A DNA stretch of 13,514 nucleotides from CAYNQN01 sp964530525. Its GTDB lineage: Bacteria; Actinomycetota; Acidimicrobiia; Acidimicrobiales; Acidimicrobilacustridaceae. The notes under the pieces were generated by a model that saw only the letters and a program-made list of their open reading frames with translations, made no database searches and was not told the DNA's origin. Each line of letters begins with the position of its first letter. The first letter of the stretch is position 1. The DNA lies in contig CAZHBH010000057.1 in assembly GCA_964530525.1 (NCBI GenBank), forward strand, positions 1-13,514. Direction: 5' to 3'. Both the position numbers and the translations under genes were made by a program. Shown here piece after piece: positions 7,475-13,514 of the stretch.

Positions 7475-8701
7475 ATGCAGCACCAGGCGAGCTACGAGCG
7501 TCGCAAGACCCGCCAGATCTCCGTTGGCGACGTGCCCGTCGGCGGCGACGCCCCCGTGTCGGTCCAGTCGATGACCACCACCAAGACCGCCGACGTCGAG
7601 GGCACGTTGGCGCAGGTCTACGCCCTCGCCGCAGCGGGCGCCGACATCGTGCGGTGCACCTGCAACGAGATCGAGGCAGCCGAGGGCCTGGCCCACATCG
7701 TGCCCCGCTCCCCGGTGCCGATCATCGCCGACATCCACCACAACTACCGGATGGCGCTGGCAGCGATGGAGGCGGGCGTGCAGGGCCTCCGGCTCAACCC
7801 GGGAAACATCCGCAAGCCCGAGCAGATCAGGGCGGTCGCCTCCGAGGCAAAGGAGCGCGGGCTCCCCATCCGCATCGGCGTGAACGGGGGCTCGCTCGAC
7901 CCCGAGCTCTACGAGCGCTTCGGCGGGGTCACCCCCGAGGCCATGGTCTCCTCGGCACTGCAGGAGCTGGAGCACTTCTCCGCGGTGGGCTTCGACGACG
8001 TGAAGATCTCGGTGAAGGCGTCGAACGTGCCGCTCATGATCGACGCCTACCGCCTGCTCGCGGACACGGTCGACCACCCGCTGCACCTGGGCGTCACCGA
8101 GGCGGGCCCTCCGCCCGCCGGGCTCCTCAAGGCCACGGCGGGCATGGCCACGCTCCTCGCCGAGGGCATCGGCGACACCATCCGCTACTCGCTAACCGCC
8201 GATCCGGTAGAGGAGGCACGTGCGGGCCGCCAGCTCCTGGAGGCCTTGGGCCTGCGCGAGCGCAAGGGCCTCGACCTCATCGCCTGCCCCTCGTGCGGGC
8301 GCGCCGAGGTGGACGTGATCGGTGTGGCGAGCGACGCCCAGGCGGCGCTGGAGGACATGGACATCCCCATTCAGGTGGCCGTCATGGGTTGCGTCGTGAA
8401 CGGTCCCGGCGAGGCCCGCGAGGCCGACCTGGGCATCGCGGCGGGCCGCAAGAGGGGCCACCTGTTCGTGAAGGGGAAGGTCGTGAAGGTCGTGAAGGAG
8501 AACGAGATGGTCGAGGCCCTCGTCGAGTGGGCCGAGATCGTTGCGAACGAAGGGGTTGAGGCGGCTCTTGCCCGCGCCGACAGCTCCGCGGCCGAGGCTG
8601 CCGAGGCCGATCGGGCCGCCCTGCTCGACGACAAGGGCGCCGACGCGAACGCAGCGGGCCAGCACATCGAAGCGATCCGGCGGCTCTCCGACAGAAACTA
8701 A
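7475..8701 (+). CDS. ispG: 4-hydroxy-3-methylbut-2-en-1-yl diphosphate synthase (IspG/GcpE)
   Basis: IspG reductively opens 2-C-methyl-D-erythritol 2,4-cyclodiphosphate to HMBPP, the step before IspH in the MEP pathway, using a [4Fe-4S] cluster. The 408-residue protein is of the two-domain bacterial form. The barrel domain shows VSVQSMTTT (28-36), ADIHHNY (85-91), LRLNPGNI (105-112), RIGVNGGSL (133-141) and LGVTEAGP (205-212). Cluster ligands Cys271 and Cys274 (ACPSCGR), Cys306 (VMGCVVNGPGEA) and Glu313 are all present. The last 45 or so residues are an Ala/Glu/Asp-rich tail of unclear use. The ATG at 7475 was preferred over an in-frame ATG at 7403 because the latter lies inside rseP and adds 24 residues of antisense-like sequence. 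GAGGG just upstream gives a ribosome site. It starts 10 bases after rseP stops. Confidence 0.98.
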   Translation: MQHQASYERRKTRQISVGDVPVGGDAPVSVQSMTTTKTADVEGTLAQVYALAAAGADIVRCTCNEIEAAEGLAHIVPRSPVPIIADIHHNYRMALAAMEAGVQGLRLNPGNIRKPEQIRAVASEAKERGLPIRIGVNGGSLDPELYERFGGVTPEAMVSSALQELEHFSAVGFDDVKISVKASNVPLMIDAYRLLADTVDHPLHLGVTEAGPPPAGLLKATAGMATLLAEGIGDTIRYSLTADPVEEARAGRQLLEALGLRERKGLDLIACPSCGRAEVDVIGVASDAQAALEDMDIPIQVAVMGCVVNGPGEAREADLGIAAGRKRGHLFVKGKVVKVVKENEMVEALVEWAEIVANEGVEAALARADSSAAEAAEADRAALLDDKGADANAAGQHIEAIRRLSDRN

Positions 8702-8710
8702 CGTCGCCGC

Positions 8711-10111
8711 ATGGCTCGACAACCTGTGCTCACGCCCCAGGGCGACGATTTCCCCCGTTGGTACCAGGACGTGATCGCCAAGGCAGAGCTGGCCGACAAC
8801 GGCCCTGTGCGCGGGACCATGGTCATCCGTCCCTACGGCTACGCCATCTGGGAGCGCATGCAGGCGGAGGTCGACGCACGGATCAAGGCGGCGGGCGCCC
8901 GCAANNNNNNNNNNCCCGAGTCGTACCTGCGTCGCGAGGCCGAGCACGTGGAGGGCTTCAGCCCGGAGCTAGCCGTCGTGACCGTTGCCGGCGGAAAGGA
9001 TCTGGAGGAGCCGGTGGTCGTGCGGCCAACCAGCGAGACTGTGATCGGCGAGTTCATGGCCAAGTGGACCCAGAGCTACCGCGACCTGCCGCTGCTGCTG
9101 AACCAGTGGGCGAACGTGGTGCGCTGGGAGCTGAGGCCGAGGGTGTTCCTGCGTACCAGCGAGTTCCTGTGGCAGGAGGGCCACACGGCCCACGCCACCG
9201 AGCACGACGCTCGCAGCTACGCCCGACGCATCCTCCACGAGGTCTACGAGGACTTCATGGTGAACGTGCTGGGGATTCCCGTCGTGGTCGGGCGCAAGAC
9301 GGCGAGGGAGCGCTTCGCCGGGGCTACGAACACCCTCACCTGCGAGGCGATGATGGGCGACGGGAAGGCGCTCCAGATGGGCACCAGCCACGAGCTCGGC
9401 CAGAACTTCGCCAAGGCGTTCGACATCTCGTACCTCGACGACGCCGGGACCCAGCAGCTGGCGTGGACGACGTCGTGGGGGGTGTCCACCCGGATGGTGG
9501 GCGGGCTGATCATGGCCCACGGCGACGACGACGGGCTCAGGCTCCCACCCCGGCTGGCTCCGATCCAGGTGGTCGTGGTGGCCGTGCGCGACGAGGCGGG
9601 GGTCGTGGAGCGCGCTCGGTCGGTCGCTGCAGAGCTCGAGGGCGCGGGGATCCGCACGGAGCTCGACGCCCGGGTCGAGCTGTCGCTCGGGCGCAGGGCG
9701 ACCGACTGGGAGCTCAAGGGCGTCCCGGTCAGGTTGGAGATGGGTCCGCGCGACCTGGCGGACGAGAGCGCCGTCCTCGTGCGCAGGGTGAGCAGGTCCA
9801 AGGCCCCCGTGCCCCTTGGGGGCGTGGCAGAGGCGGTCGCCGATGCCCTGGAGGCGCAGCAAAGGGAGCTCGTCGACGAGGCGCTGGCGCGCCGGGAGGA
9901 GCGCACCGCCGAGGCCACGAGCATCGAGGAGGCCGTGGAGGCGGCCGCCGAGGGGTGGGTTCGGATCGGATGGCGTGAGCTGGGGGCCGAAGGGGAGGCC
10001 CGCCTCGCCGAGCAGGGCGTGACCGTCAGGTGCCTTCTGCGCCCAGACGGATCGATCCCCGAATCAGAAGACGAGCAGGACCTGGTCGCCACGGTCGCCC
10101 GCGCCTACTGA
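8711..10111 (+). CDS. proS: Prolyl-tRNA synthetase, archaeal/Thermus type, with internal sequence gap
   Basis: This cytoplasmic enzyme attaches proline to tRNA-Pro. As drawn it has 466 residues with four unknown (65-68) from the N gap. It resembles the short form without the editing insertion found in most bacteria. Class II motif 2 includes RPTSE (105-109) and FLRTSEFLWQEGHTAH (146-161). Motif 3 is TTSWGVSTRMVGG (253-265) with HGDDDGLRLPPRLAP (270-284). An anticodon-binding domain follows (about 285-385, with WELKGVPVRLEMGPRDL), then a C-terminal domain. In the Thermus type this last domain holds four zinc Cys and ends in Tyr at the active site. Here the C-terminal ARAY is kept, but only one Cys (441) remains, so zinc binding is probably lost. 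No Shine-Dalgarno is clear before the ATG, nine bases after ispG, so translation may be coupled. Numbering downstream of the gap is probably four too low. Confidence 0.95.
   Translation: MARQPVLTPQGDDFPRWYQDVIAKAELADNGPVRGTMVIRPYGYAIWERMQAEVDARIKAAGARXXXXPESYLRREAEHVEGFSPELAVVTVAGGKDLEEPVVVRPTSETVIGEFMAKWTQSYRDLPLLLNQWANVVRWELRPRVFLRTSEFLWQEGHTAHATEHDARSYARRILHEVYEDFMVNVLGIPVVVGRKTARERFAGATNTLTCEAMMGDGKALQMGTSHELGQNFAKAFDISYLDDAGTQQLAWTTSWGVSTRMVGGLIMAHGDDDGLRLPPRLAPIQVVVVAVRDEAGVVERARSVAAELEGAGIRTELDARVELSLGRRATDWELKGVPVRLEMGPRDLADESAVLVRRVSRSKAPVPLGGVAEAVADALEAQQRELVDEALARREERTAEATSIEEAVEAAAEGWVRIGWRELGAEGEARLAEQGVTVRCLLRPDGSIPESEDEQDLVATVARAY
8905..8914. other. Assembly gap (10 N) inside proS
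   Basis: Ten N replace sequence within proS. The reading frame stays open through the gap as drawn. Relatives have Asn-x-Tyr-Phe-Pro-Leu-Phe-Ile before PESYL at this place, so about 22 bases rather than 10 are expected after the AA of the Asn codon. The difference of 12 keeps the frame. Confidence 0.95.
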
Positions 10112-10144
10112 GTCTCGGCTCGGCCGAGACCGGCCTGGCAGGCC
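10112..10144 (+). terminator. Tandem GC-rich hairpins after proS, possible terminator
   Basis: A perfect 8-base inverted repeat (10112-10119 with 10123-10130, loop TCG) starts at the first base after the proS stop codon. A second hairpin follows (10132-10136 with 10140-10144, 3-base loop), and a third of 6 bases lies at 10151-10156 with 10165-10170. None has a U tract, so this would be an actinobacterial-style terminator without U or an mRNA 3' stabiliser. It separates the upstream operon from the rimP promoter region. Confidence 0.5.
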
Positions 10145-10203
10145 CACCAGGAGCCGCCGCCGCTCGGCTCGATTCGCCCGAGGTTGCCTGCGGCGCACCC
10201 CGC

Positions 10204-10209
10204 TATACT
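10204..10209 (+). promoter_or_regulatory. -10 element of the rimP-nusA-infB promoter
   Basis: TATACT matches five of six bases of the -10 consensus and stands out in GC-rich surroundings. A TTGCCT lies upstream at 10184-10189, but the spacer is 14 bases, which is short, so the -35 is uncertain. The predicted start of transcription is about 10216, leaving a leader of about 145 bases before rimP. A small hairpin, 10214-10218 with 10223-10227 (loop CAAT), would be at the very 5' end. Confidence 0.6.
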
Positions 10210-10245
10210 TTCCAACCGCAATCGGTTCGACTGTTCCATCGATCG

Positions 10246-10277
10246 AAGGCGTGGGCGTTCGCCCACGCCTTTCGTTT
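10246..10277 (+). terminator. Terminator-like hairpin in the rimP leader (candidate attenuator)
   Basis: A perfect 12-base inverted repeat (10246-10257 with 10260-10271; in practice 11 pairs closed by a GTTC loop) is followed by TTTCGTTTC, a short T-rich tail. It lies about 30 bases after the predicted transcription start and 90 bases before the rimP start codon. Its position inside the leader, not after a gene, suggests premature termination as control. Leaders with such hairpins are known ahead of rimP in other bacteria, and NusA, encoded downstream, promotes pausing and intrinsic termination. The regulatory role here is inference. Confidence 0.6.
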
Positions 10278-10284
10278 CGAAAGG
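10268..10284 (+). other. Alternative hairpin overlapping the attenuator
   Basis: CCTTTCG (10268-10274) pairs perfectly with CGAAAGG (10278-10284) around a TTT loop. It uses four bases of the right arm of the terminator-like stem plus its T tail, so the two structures compete at the stem base. It could act as an antiterminator or as a cleavage site. Confidence 0.4.
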
Positions 10285-10343
10285 GACCGGAGAGGCTGGC
10301 GTCGAGGCCCTGGCAGGGGCCTTGCGAGAGGGCAGAGGGAGAC

Positions 10344-10352
10344 AGGAGGTGA
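10344..10352 (+). promoter_or_regulatory. Perfect Shine-Dalgarno of rimP
   Basis: AGGAGGTGA is complementary to the 3' end of 16S rRNA over nine bases and ends 8 bases before ATG 10361. It decides that ATG as the start over the overlapping in-frame GTG at 10349 and over frames open from 10184. Confidence 0.8.
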
Positions 10353-10360
10353 CCACGACC

Positions 10361-10903
10361 ATGGCGAGGACGGACACCCTCGACGAGATCGTCGCCCCTG
10401 TCGTGGAGGCCCACGGGCTGGATCTCTTCGACCTCGAGCTCTCCGGCGGCACCTTGAAGGTGACGGTGGATCGCGCCGGCGGTGTGGGACTCGACGAGAT
10501 CGCAGCGGTCACCAGAGCGCTCTCCCGCACGCTCGACGAGAGCGACCCCATATCGGGCCGCTACACGTTGGAGGTATCCAGCCCCGGTCTCGAGCGCACG
10601 CTCAGGCTTCCTGAGCACTTCCGCTGGGCGGTGGGTCAGAAGGTGTCGATCAAGACCGTGCCGGCGTTCGAAGGCGAGCGCCGCATCACCGGCGAGCTGA
10701 CCGAAGCGGACGACGGCGGTGTCGTCGTGGCCGGCGAGGGCGGGCCGGTTCGTCTCCCACACGAGGCGATCGCCCGTGCCCGCACGGTCTTCGACTGGGG
10801 TCCCGCTCCCAAGCCGGGATCCCCCAAGGCGGCCCCGGCCGGCTCCGAGCCGGGAGAGTCCAGCACCCACAGGGCTAGCACCAAGAAGGCCGAGGCTTCA
10901 TGA
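10361..10903 (+). CDS. rimP: Ribosome maturation factor RimP
   Basis: RimP binds the free 30S subunit and helps its maturation. The 180-residue protein has the two-domain family layout. The N-terminal alpha/beta part is about residues 1-83 with VEAHGLDLFDLEL (15-27) and the hallmark LEVSSPGLERTL (70-81). The C-terminal SH3-like barrel runs about 85-145, ending in IARARTVFDW, a form seen in actinobacteria. A Pro/Ser/Lys-rich tail of about 35 residues follows. The ATG is fixed by the perfect Shine-Dalgarno, and the length fits the family (150-180). It is first in the operon and its stop overlaps the nusA start by four bases (ATGA). Control probably comes from the -10 at 10204 and the leader hairpin. 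Confidence 0.95.
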   Translation: MARTDTLDEIVAPVVEAHGLDLFDLELSGGTLKVTVDRAGGVGLDEIAAVTRALSRTLDESDPISGRYTLEVSSPGLERTLRLPEHFRWAVGQKVSIKTVPAFEGERRITGELTEADDGGVVVAGEGGPVRLPHEAIARARTVFDWGPAPKPGSPKAAPAGSEPGESSTHRASTKKAEAS

Positions 10904-12213
10904 ACACTTCAGACCTGATGGAGGCCCTCCAGGCGTTGGCCGTCGACAAGGGCATCTCCGTCGACACGCTCTTCGGCGCGCTCGCCGACGCCCTGGAGAC
11001 CGCCTACAAGAGGATGCCGGCTGCCCACGAGTACGCCTGGGTGACCATCGACCCCGACACCGGTGAGATCCGGGTGATGGCGCAGTACCTCGACGAGGAC
11101 GGCGAGCCCGAGGGCGAGGAGATGGACGTGACGCCCGACGACTTCGGGCGGATCGCCGCGCAGGCGGCCAAGCAGGTGATGAGCCAGCGCATCCGTGAGG
11201 CGGAGCGCGAGATGAAGTACGAGGAGTACGCCGGGCGAGAGGGCGACATCGTCACCGGCATCATCCAGCAGACCGATGCCCGGTACACCCTGTTGGACCT
11301 CGGTCGGGTGGAAGCTCTGCTGCCCCAGGCCGAGCAGGTCCCCTACGAGCGTCCGGAGCCCGGTGCGAGGGTCAAGGCGTACATCGTCGAGGTGCGCAAG
11401 ACGGCCAAGGGCCCGCAGATCGTGGTCAGCCGCACCCACCCCGGGCTCATCAAGCGGCTCTTCGAGCTGGAGGTGCCCGAGATCGCCGATGGCGTCGTGG
11501 AGATCAAGGCTTGTGCACGCGAGCCTGGCGCCCGCACCAAGATCGCCGTGTGGTCGAACGACGGGAACGTGGACCCCGTGGGAGCGTGCGTGGGTGCTCG
11601 TGGTGCCCGGGTTCGCATGGTCGTCAACGAGCTCCGGGGTGAGAAGATCGACATCGTCCCGTTCTCCGACGACTCCGCTGACTTCGTGTCCAAGGCGCTC
11701 TCGCCTGCCAAGGTCAAGGAGGTCCGGATCCACGAGGACACCGGCACGGCCGAGGTGATCGTCCCCGACTACCAGCTCTCCTTGGCCATCGGCAAGGAGG
11801 GCCAGAACGCCCGCCTCGCAGCCCGGCTCACCGGGTGGCGCGTAGACATCAAGAGCGAGACCCAACTCGCCGAGGAAGACGCCTACAGCGCCCAGGACTG
11901 GGCCGAGGGCGAGTGGGTCACCGACGCCGAGACCGGCGAGCAGGTGTGGCAGCCCGCTGAGGGTGGCGAGGCCATCTCGGCGCAGGCCTGGAGCGAAGCT
12001 GCGACGTCTCCCTCCGAAGGGGCCGACGCCGAAGGCGCCTCGGAGGAGGAGCCGACGGGCAAGACCGAGCCGAGCGACGCGGCCGTGGATCCTGCCGGGG
12101 TAGCGCAAGAGCCCGGCGACAGCGGATCGACGGCTGCGGACGTCGCCGAGCCGATCTCCGAGGAGCCTTCCGAGGGGGCAGCTGCAACAGCGTCTGCAGA
12201 GGGTGAGAGCTGA
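10900..12213 (+). CDS. nusA: Transcription termination/antitermination factor NusA
   Basis: NusA binds RNA polymerase and nascent RNA, increases pausing and intrinsic termination, and takes part in rRNA antitermination. In the 437-residue protein, the N-terminal polymerase-binding domain covers about 1-110, the S1 domain about 113-180 (GREGDIVTGIIQQTDARYTL at the start), KH1 about 205-275 with GACVGARGARV (228-238), and KH2 about 280-345 with AIGKEGQNARLAARLTGW (296-313). Actinobacterial NusA usually ends soon after KH2. Here about 90 further residues form an acidic, low-complexity tail, Glu/Ala/Ser-rich, opening with a Trp-containing part (QDWAEGEWVTDAETGEQVW). The tail is not like the E. 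coli AR1/AR2 repeats as far as I can see. Its start overlaps the rimP stop, and infB begins 2 bases after its stop, with no ylxR between. Confidence 0.97.
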   Translation: MNTSDLMEALQALAVDKGISVDTLFGALADALETAYKRMPAAHEYAWVTIDPDTGEIRVMAQYLDEDGEPEGEEMDVTPDDFGRIAAQAAKQVMSQRIREAEREMKYEEYAGREGDIVTGIIQQTDARYTLLDLGRVEALLPQAEQVPYERPEPGARVKAYIVEVRKTAKGPQIVVSRTHPGLIKRLFELEVPEIADGVVEIKACAREPGARTKIAVWSNDGNVDPVGACVGARGARVRMVVNELRGEKIDIVPFSDDSADFVSKALSPAKVKEVRIHEDTGTAEVIVPDYQLSLAIGKEGQNARLAARLTGWRVDIKSETQLAEEDAYSAQDWAEGEWVTDAETGEQVWQPAEGGEAISAQAWSEAATSPSEGADAEGASEEEPTGKTEPSDAAVDPAGVAQEPGDSGSTAADVAEPISEEPSEGAAATASAEGES

Positions 12214-12215
12214 TC

Positions 12216-13514
12216 GTGCCGTCCAACATCCGCGTCTACGAGCTGGCCAGGGAGCTGGGACTCAGCAACAAGGAGGTCATAGACCTCTGCGAGTCGCTCG
12301 GCATCGGGGTCAAGAGCCACTCCTCCAGCGTGGTGGAGGCCCAGGCCGACCGCGTCCGCCGCAAGGCCGAGCGCGAAGGGCTCGTTCGCGAGGTGCAGCC
12401 ACCTGAGTCGAAGGAGGAGAAGGCGCCCCCGGCGGAGGGGCCCGCTCCCGACCAGCCGAAGGCGGAGAAGCCGAAGGCCGATCCGGAGCCCGTCGCCCAG
12501 CCGGTCGCTCAGGGCGAGGGTTCGCCTGGAGCACCAGCCCCCGAGCCGTCTCCCGGCCCGGCGAAGGATGCAGAGGTCGCCGAGCCCGCCGCCCCTCCCG
12601 CCCCACCGAAGCGGGTGGTCACCTCGAGCGGTTCCGAGCACCCGCCGCGGCCCGCCCGCCCGGCCGAGGTGGAGGCGGAGCGCCCGGCGGCGGCGGCACC
12701 GGCGGAGCCGACGCCGTCTACCGGCAAGCCGCCTGCCCCTCCAGCACGTCCCAGGCCGCCTGAGTCAGGCCCCACGTCGCCGTCGGGCAAGCCGATACCC
12801 CCTCCCGCCCAGCGGCCACCGGTCTCGTCGTCGGGCAAGCCGATCCCTCCGCCGCCGGGCATGCGGCGCCCCTCTCCACCCAGTGCCAGCGCGCCCGGCG
12901 GGGTCCGCCGGCCACCCGTCGGCACCTCGTCGCCGGGTCGTCCATCCGGTGGCGGTCCGCGCCCGGGCGGTGGGCCTCCCACGGGGGGTCCCGGTGGCGG
13001 TCGGCCCGGGGGAGGGCGCCCAGGTGGCGGCCCCCAGCGTCGACCACCGCAGAGGCGCAAGGGCAGGCGTCGTCGCAGCCGCGACGAGCTGCAGCCCATG
13101 GACATGCCCAGCTACACACCCACCGACGCGCCCGTCCCGGAGGGCGAGATCGTGGTGGAGCGCGCGTCCACTCCACAGGAGCTCGGATCCAAGCTCAACA
13201 GGACCGCTGCCGACGTGGTGCGGTTCCTGATGCAGCAGGGCGAGATGGTCACGGCGACGCAGTCCCTAGCCGACGAGATGATCGAGCTCTTCGCCGCGGA
13301 GATCGGCGCCGAGATCCGTCTCGTCGACCCAGGTGAGGAGCAGGAGGTGGAGCTGCAGCGGCTCCTCCTCGTCGACGAGGTCGTCGACGAGGACGAAGAC
13401 GCTCCCCACCGCCCACCGGTGATAACGGTCATGGGTCACGTCGACCACGGCAAGACCAAGCTGCTCGACCGCATTCGCGACGCGAACGTCGTGGCTGGGG
13501 GGGCGGGAGGCATC
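12216..13514 (+). CDS. infB: Translation initiation factor IF-2, N-terminal part (cut by window end)
   Basis: IF-2 is the GTPase that brings fMet-tRNA to the 30S subunit and joins the 50S. The first 433 codons are present and the frame is still open at the right edge. Residues 1-60 are the IF2 N-terminal domain (IRVYELARELGLSNKEVIDL). Residues 61-285 are a Pro/Ala/Gly/Glu-rich linker, ending in a Gly/Arg/Pro-rich piece and a basic block RRKGRRRRSRDEL. About 300-390 is a second IF2_N-like unit (STPQELGSKLNRTAADVVRFLMQQGEM). The G domain opens with PPVITVMGHVDHGKTKLLDRI, the P-loop. GTG is the start, two bases after nusA, with GGTGAG 8 bases upstream. The final codons read VVAGGAGGI, where the family has GEAGGI; the Gly is probably a base error at the contig end. 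Confidence 0.97.
   Translation, partial: MPSNIRVYELARELGLSNKEVIDLCESLGIGVKSHSSSVVEAQADRVRRKAEREGLVREVQPPESKEEKAPPAEGPAPDQPKAEKPKADPEPVAQPVAQGEGSPGAPAPEPSPGPAKDAEVAEPAAPPAPPKRVVTSSGSEHPPRPARPAEVEAERPAAAAPAEPTPSTGKPPAPPARPRPPESGPTSPSGKPIPPPAQRPPVSSSGKPIPPPPGMRRPSPPSASAPGGVRRPPVGTSSPGRPSGGGPRPGGGPPTGGPGGGRPGGGRPGGGPQRRPPQRRKGRRRRSRDELQPMDMPSYTPTDAPVPEGEIVVERASTPQELGSKLNRTAADVVRFLMQQGEMVTATQSLADEMIELFAAEIGAEIRLVDPGEEQEVELQRLLLVDEVVDEDEDAPHRPPVITVMGHVDHGKTKLLDRIRDANVVAGGAGGI
12717..12850 (+). repeat. Repeats in the IF-2 linker, (S/T)GKP-(I)-PPP
   Basis: Three copies of a short unit lie in the IF-2 linker around Lys171, Lys192 and Lys208, reading TGKPPAPP, SGKPIPPP and SGKPIPPP. The last two share a 16-base identical stretch (12781-12796 and 12829-12844) 48 bases apart, so the linker has grown by in-frame duplication. 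A Gly-rich repeat of GGGRPGGG type follows at about residues 245-272. Confidence 0.7.

Noticed and set aside
6073..7476. Long minus-strand open frame antisense to rseP, and similar ones opposite ispG, proS and nusA.
   Set aside because: All are shadows of well-identified genes with no family features.
10184..10360. N-terminal extension of RimP starting at 10184 or the GTG at 10349.
   Set aside because: The upstream part covers the promoter and leader hairpins, and a perfect Shine-Dalgarno points to ATG 10361.
10112..10360. tRNA-Met gene ahead of rimP, as in E. coli.
   Set aside because: No cloverleaf arms or CCA end are visible; only short hairpins are present.
12950..13060. Repeat array resembling CRISPR or minisatellite in the Gly-rich part of infB.
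   Set aside because: The repeats are short, in frame and coding for Gly/Arg/Pro; no spacers or cas genes are present.

Overview
The window is GC-rich DNA that looks like the chromosome of an actinobacterium. The best guess is a lineage outside the mycobacteria and streptomycetes, possibly Acidimicrobiia; this rests on gene order and protein style, not on any search. Ten protein genes are supported, and they fill almost all of the sequence. No mobile element, CRISPR array, tRNA, rRNA, attachment site or obvious defence system is visible. The sequence reads as an assembled contig. It has a 10-base N gap inside proS, a G-rich left edge with no gene, and a right edge that cuts infB.

Left part (155-2082, minus strand): a two-gene two-component system. 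An OmpR/PhoB-type response regulator is followed by a membrane histidine kinase, with a 4-base ATGA overlap. It is divergent from the rest of the window, across a 192-base intergenic region. The signal it senses is unknown.

Middle part (2275-10111, plus strand): frr (ribosome recycling), cdsA (CDP-diacylglycerol synthesis), dxr and ispG (second and penultimate-stage enzymes of the MEP isoprenoid pathway) with the intramembrane protease gene rseP between them, then proS (prolyl-tRNA synthetase). Spacing is tight (-1, 34, 45, 10 and 9 bases), so one operon is likely. CdsA carries an extra N-terminal disordered region of about 310 residues. ProS is of the archaeal/Thermus type that lacks the bacterial editing insertion.

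Right part (10112-13514, plus strand): hairpins after proS, then a strong -10 element, a leader with a terminator-like hairpin, a perfect Shine-Dalgarno sequence, and rimP-nusA-infB. This is the classical ribosome maturation, transcription termination/antitermination and translation initiation operon. The leader looks like an attenuator that could control the operon, perhaps through NusA itself.

I see mostly housekeeping genes and no convincing new multi-gene system. The items most worth a second look are the rimP leader, the long N-terminal region of CdsA, an Asp-to-Glu change in CdsA, the degenerate zinc region of ProS, the acidic tail of NusA, and the two-component system standing where pyrH usually precedes frr. 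Two sequence-quality points (the proS gap and an IF2 Glu-to-Gly at the last bases) should be known to anyone using the proteins.
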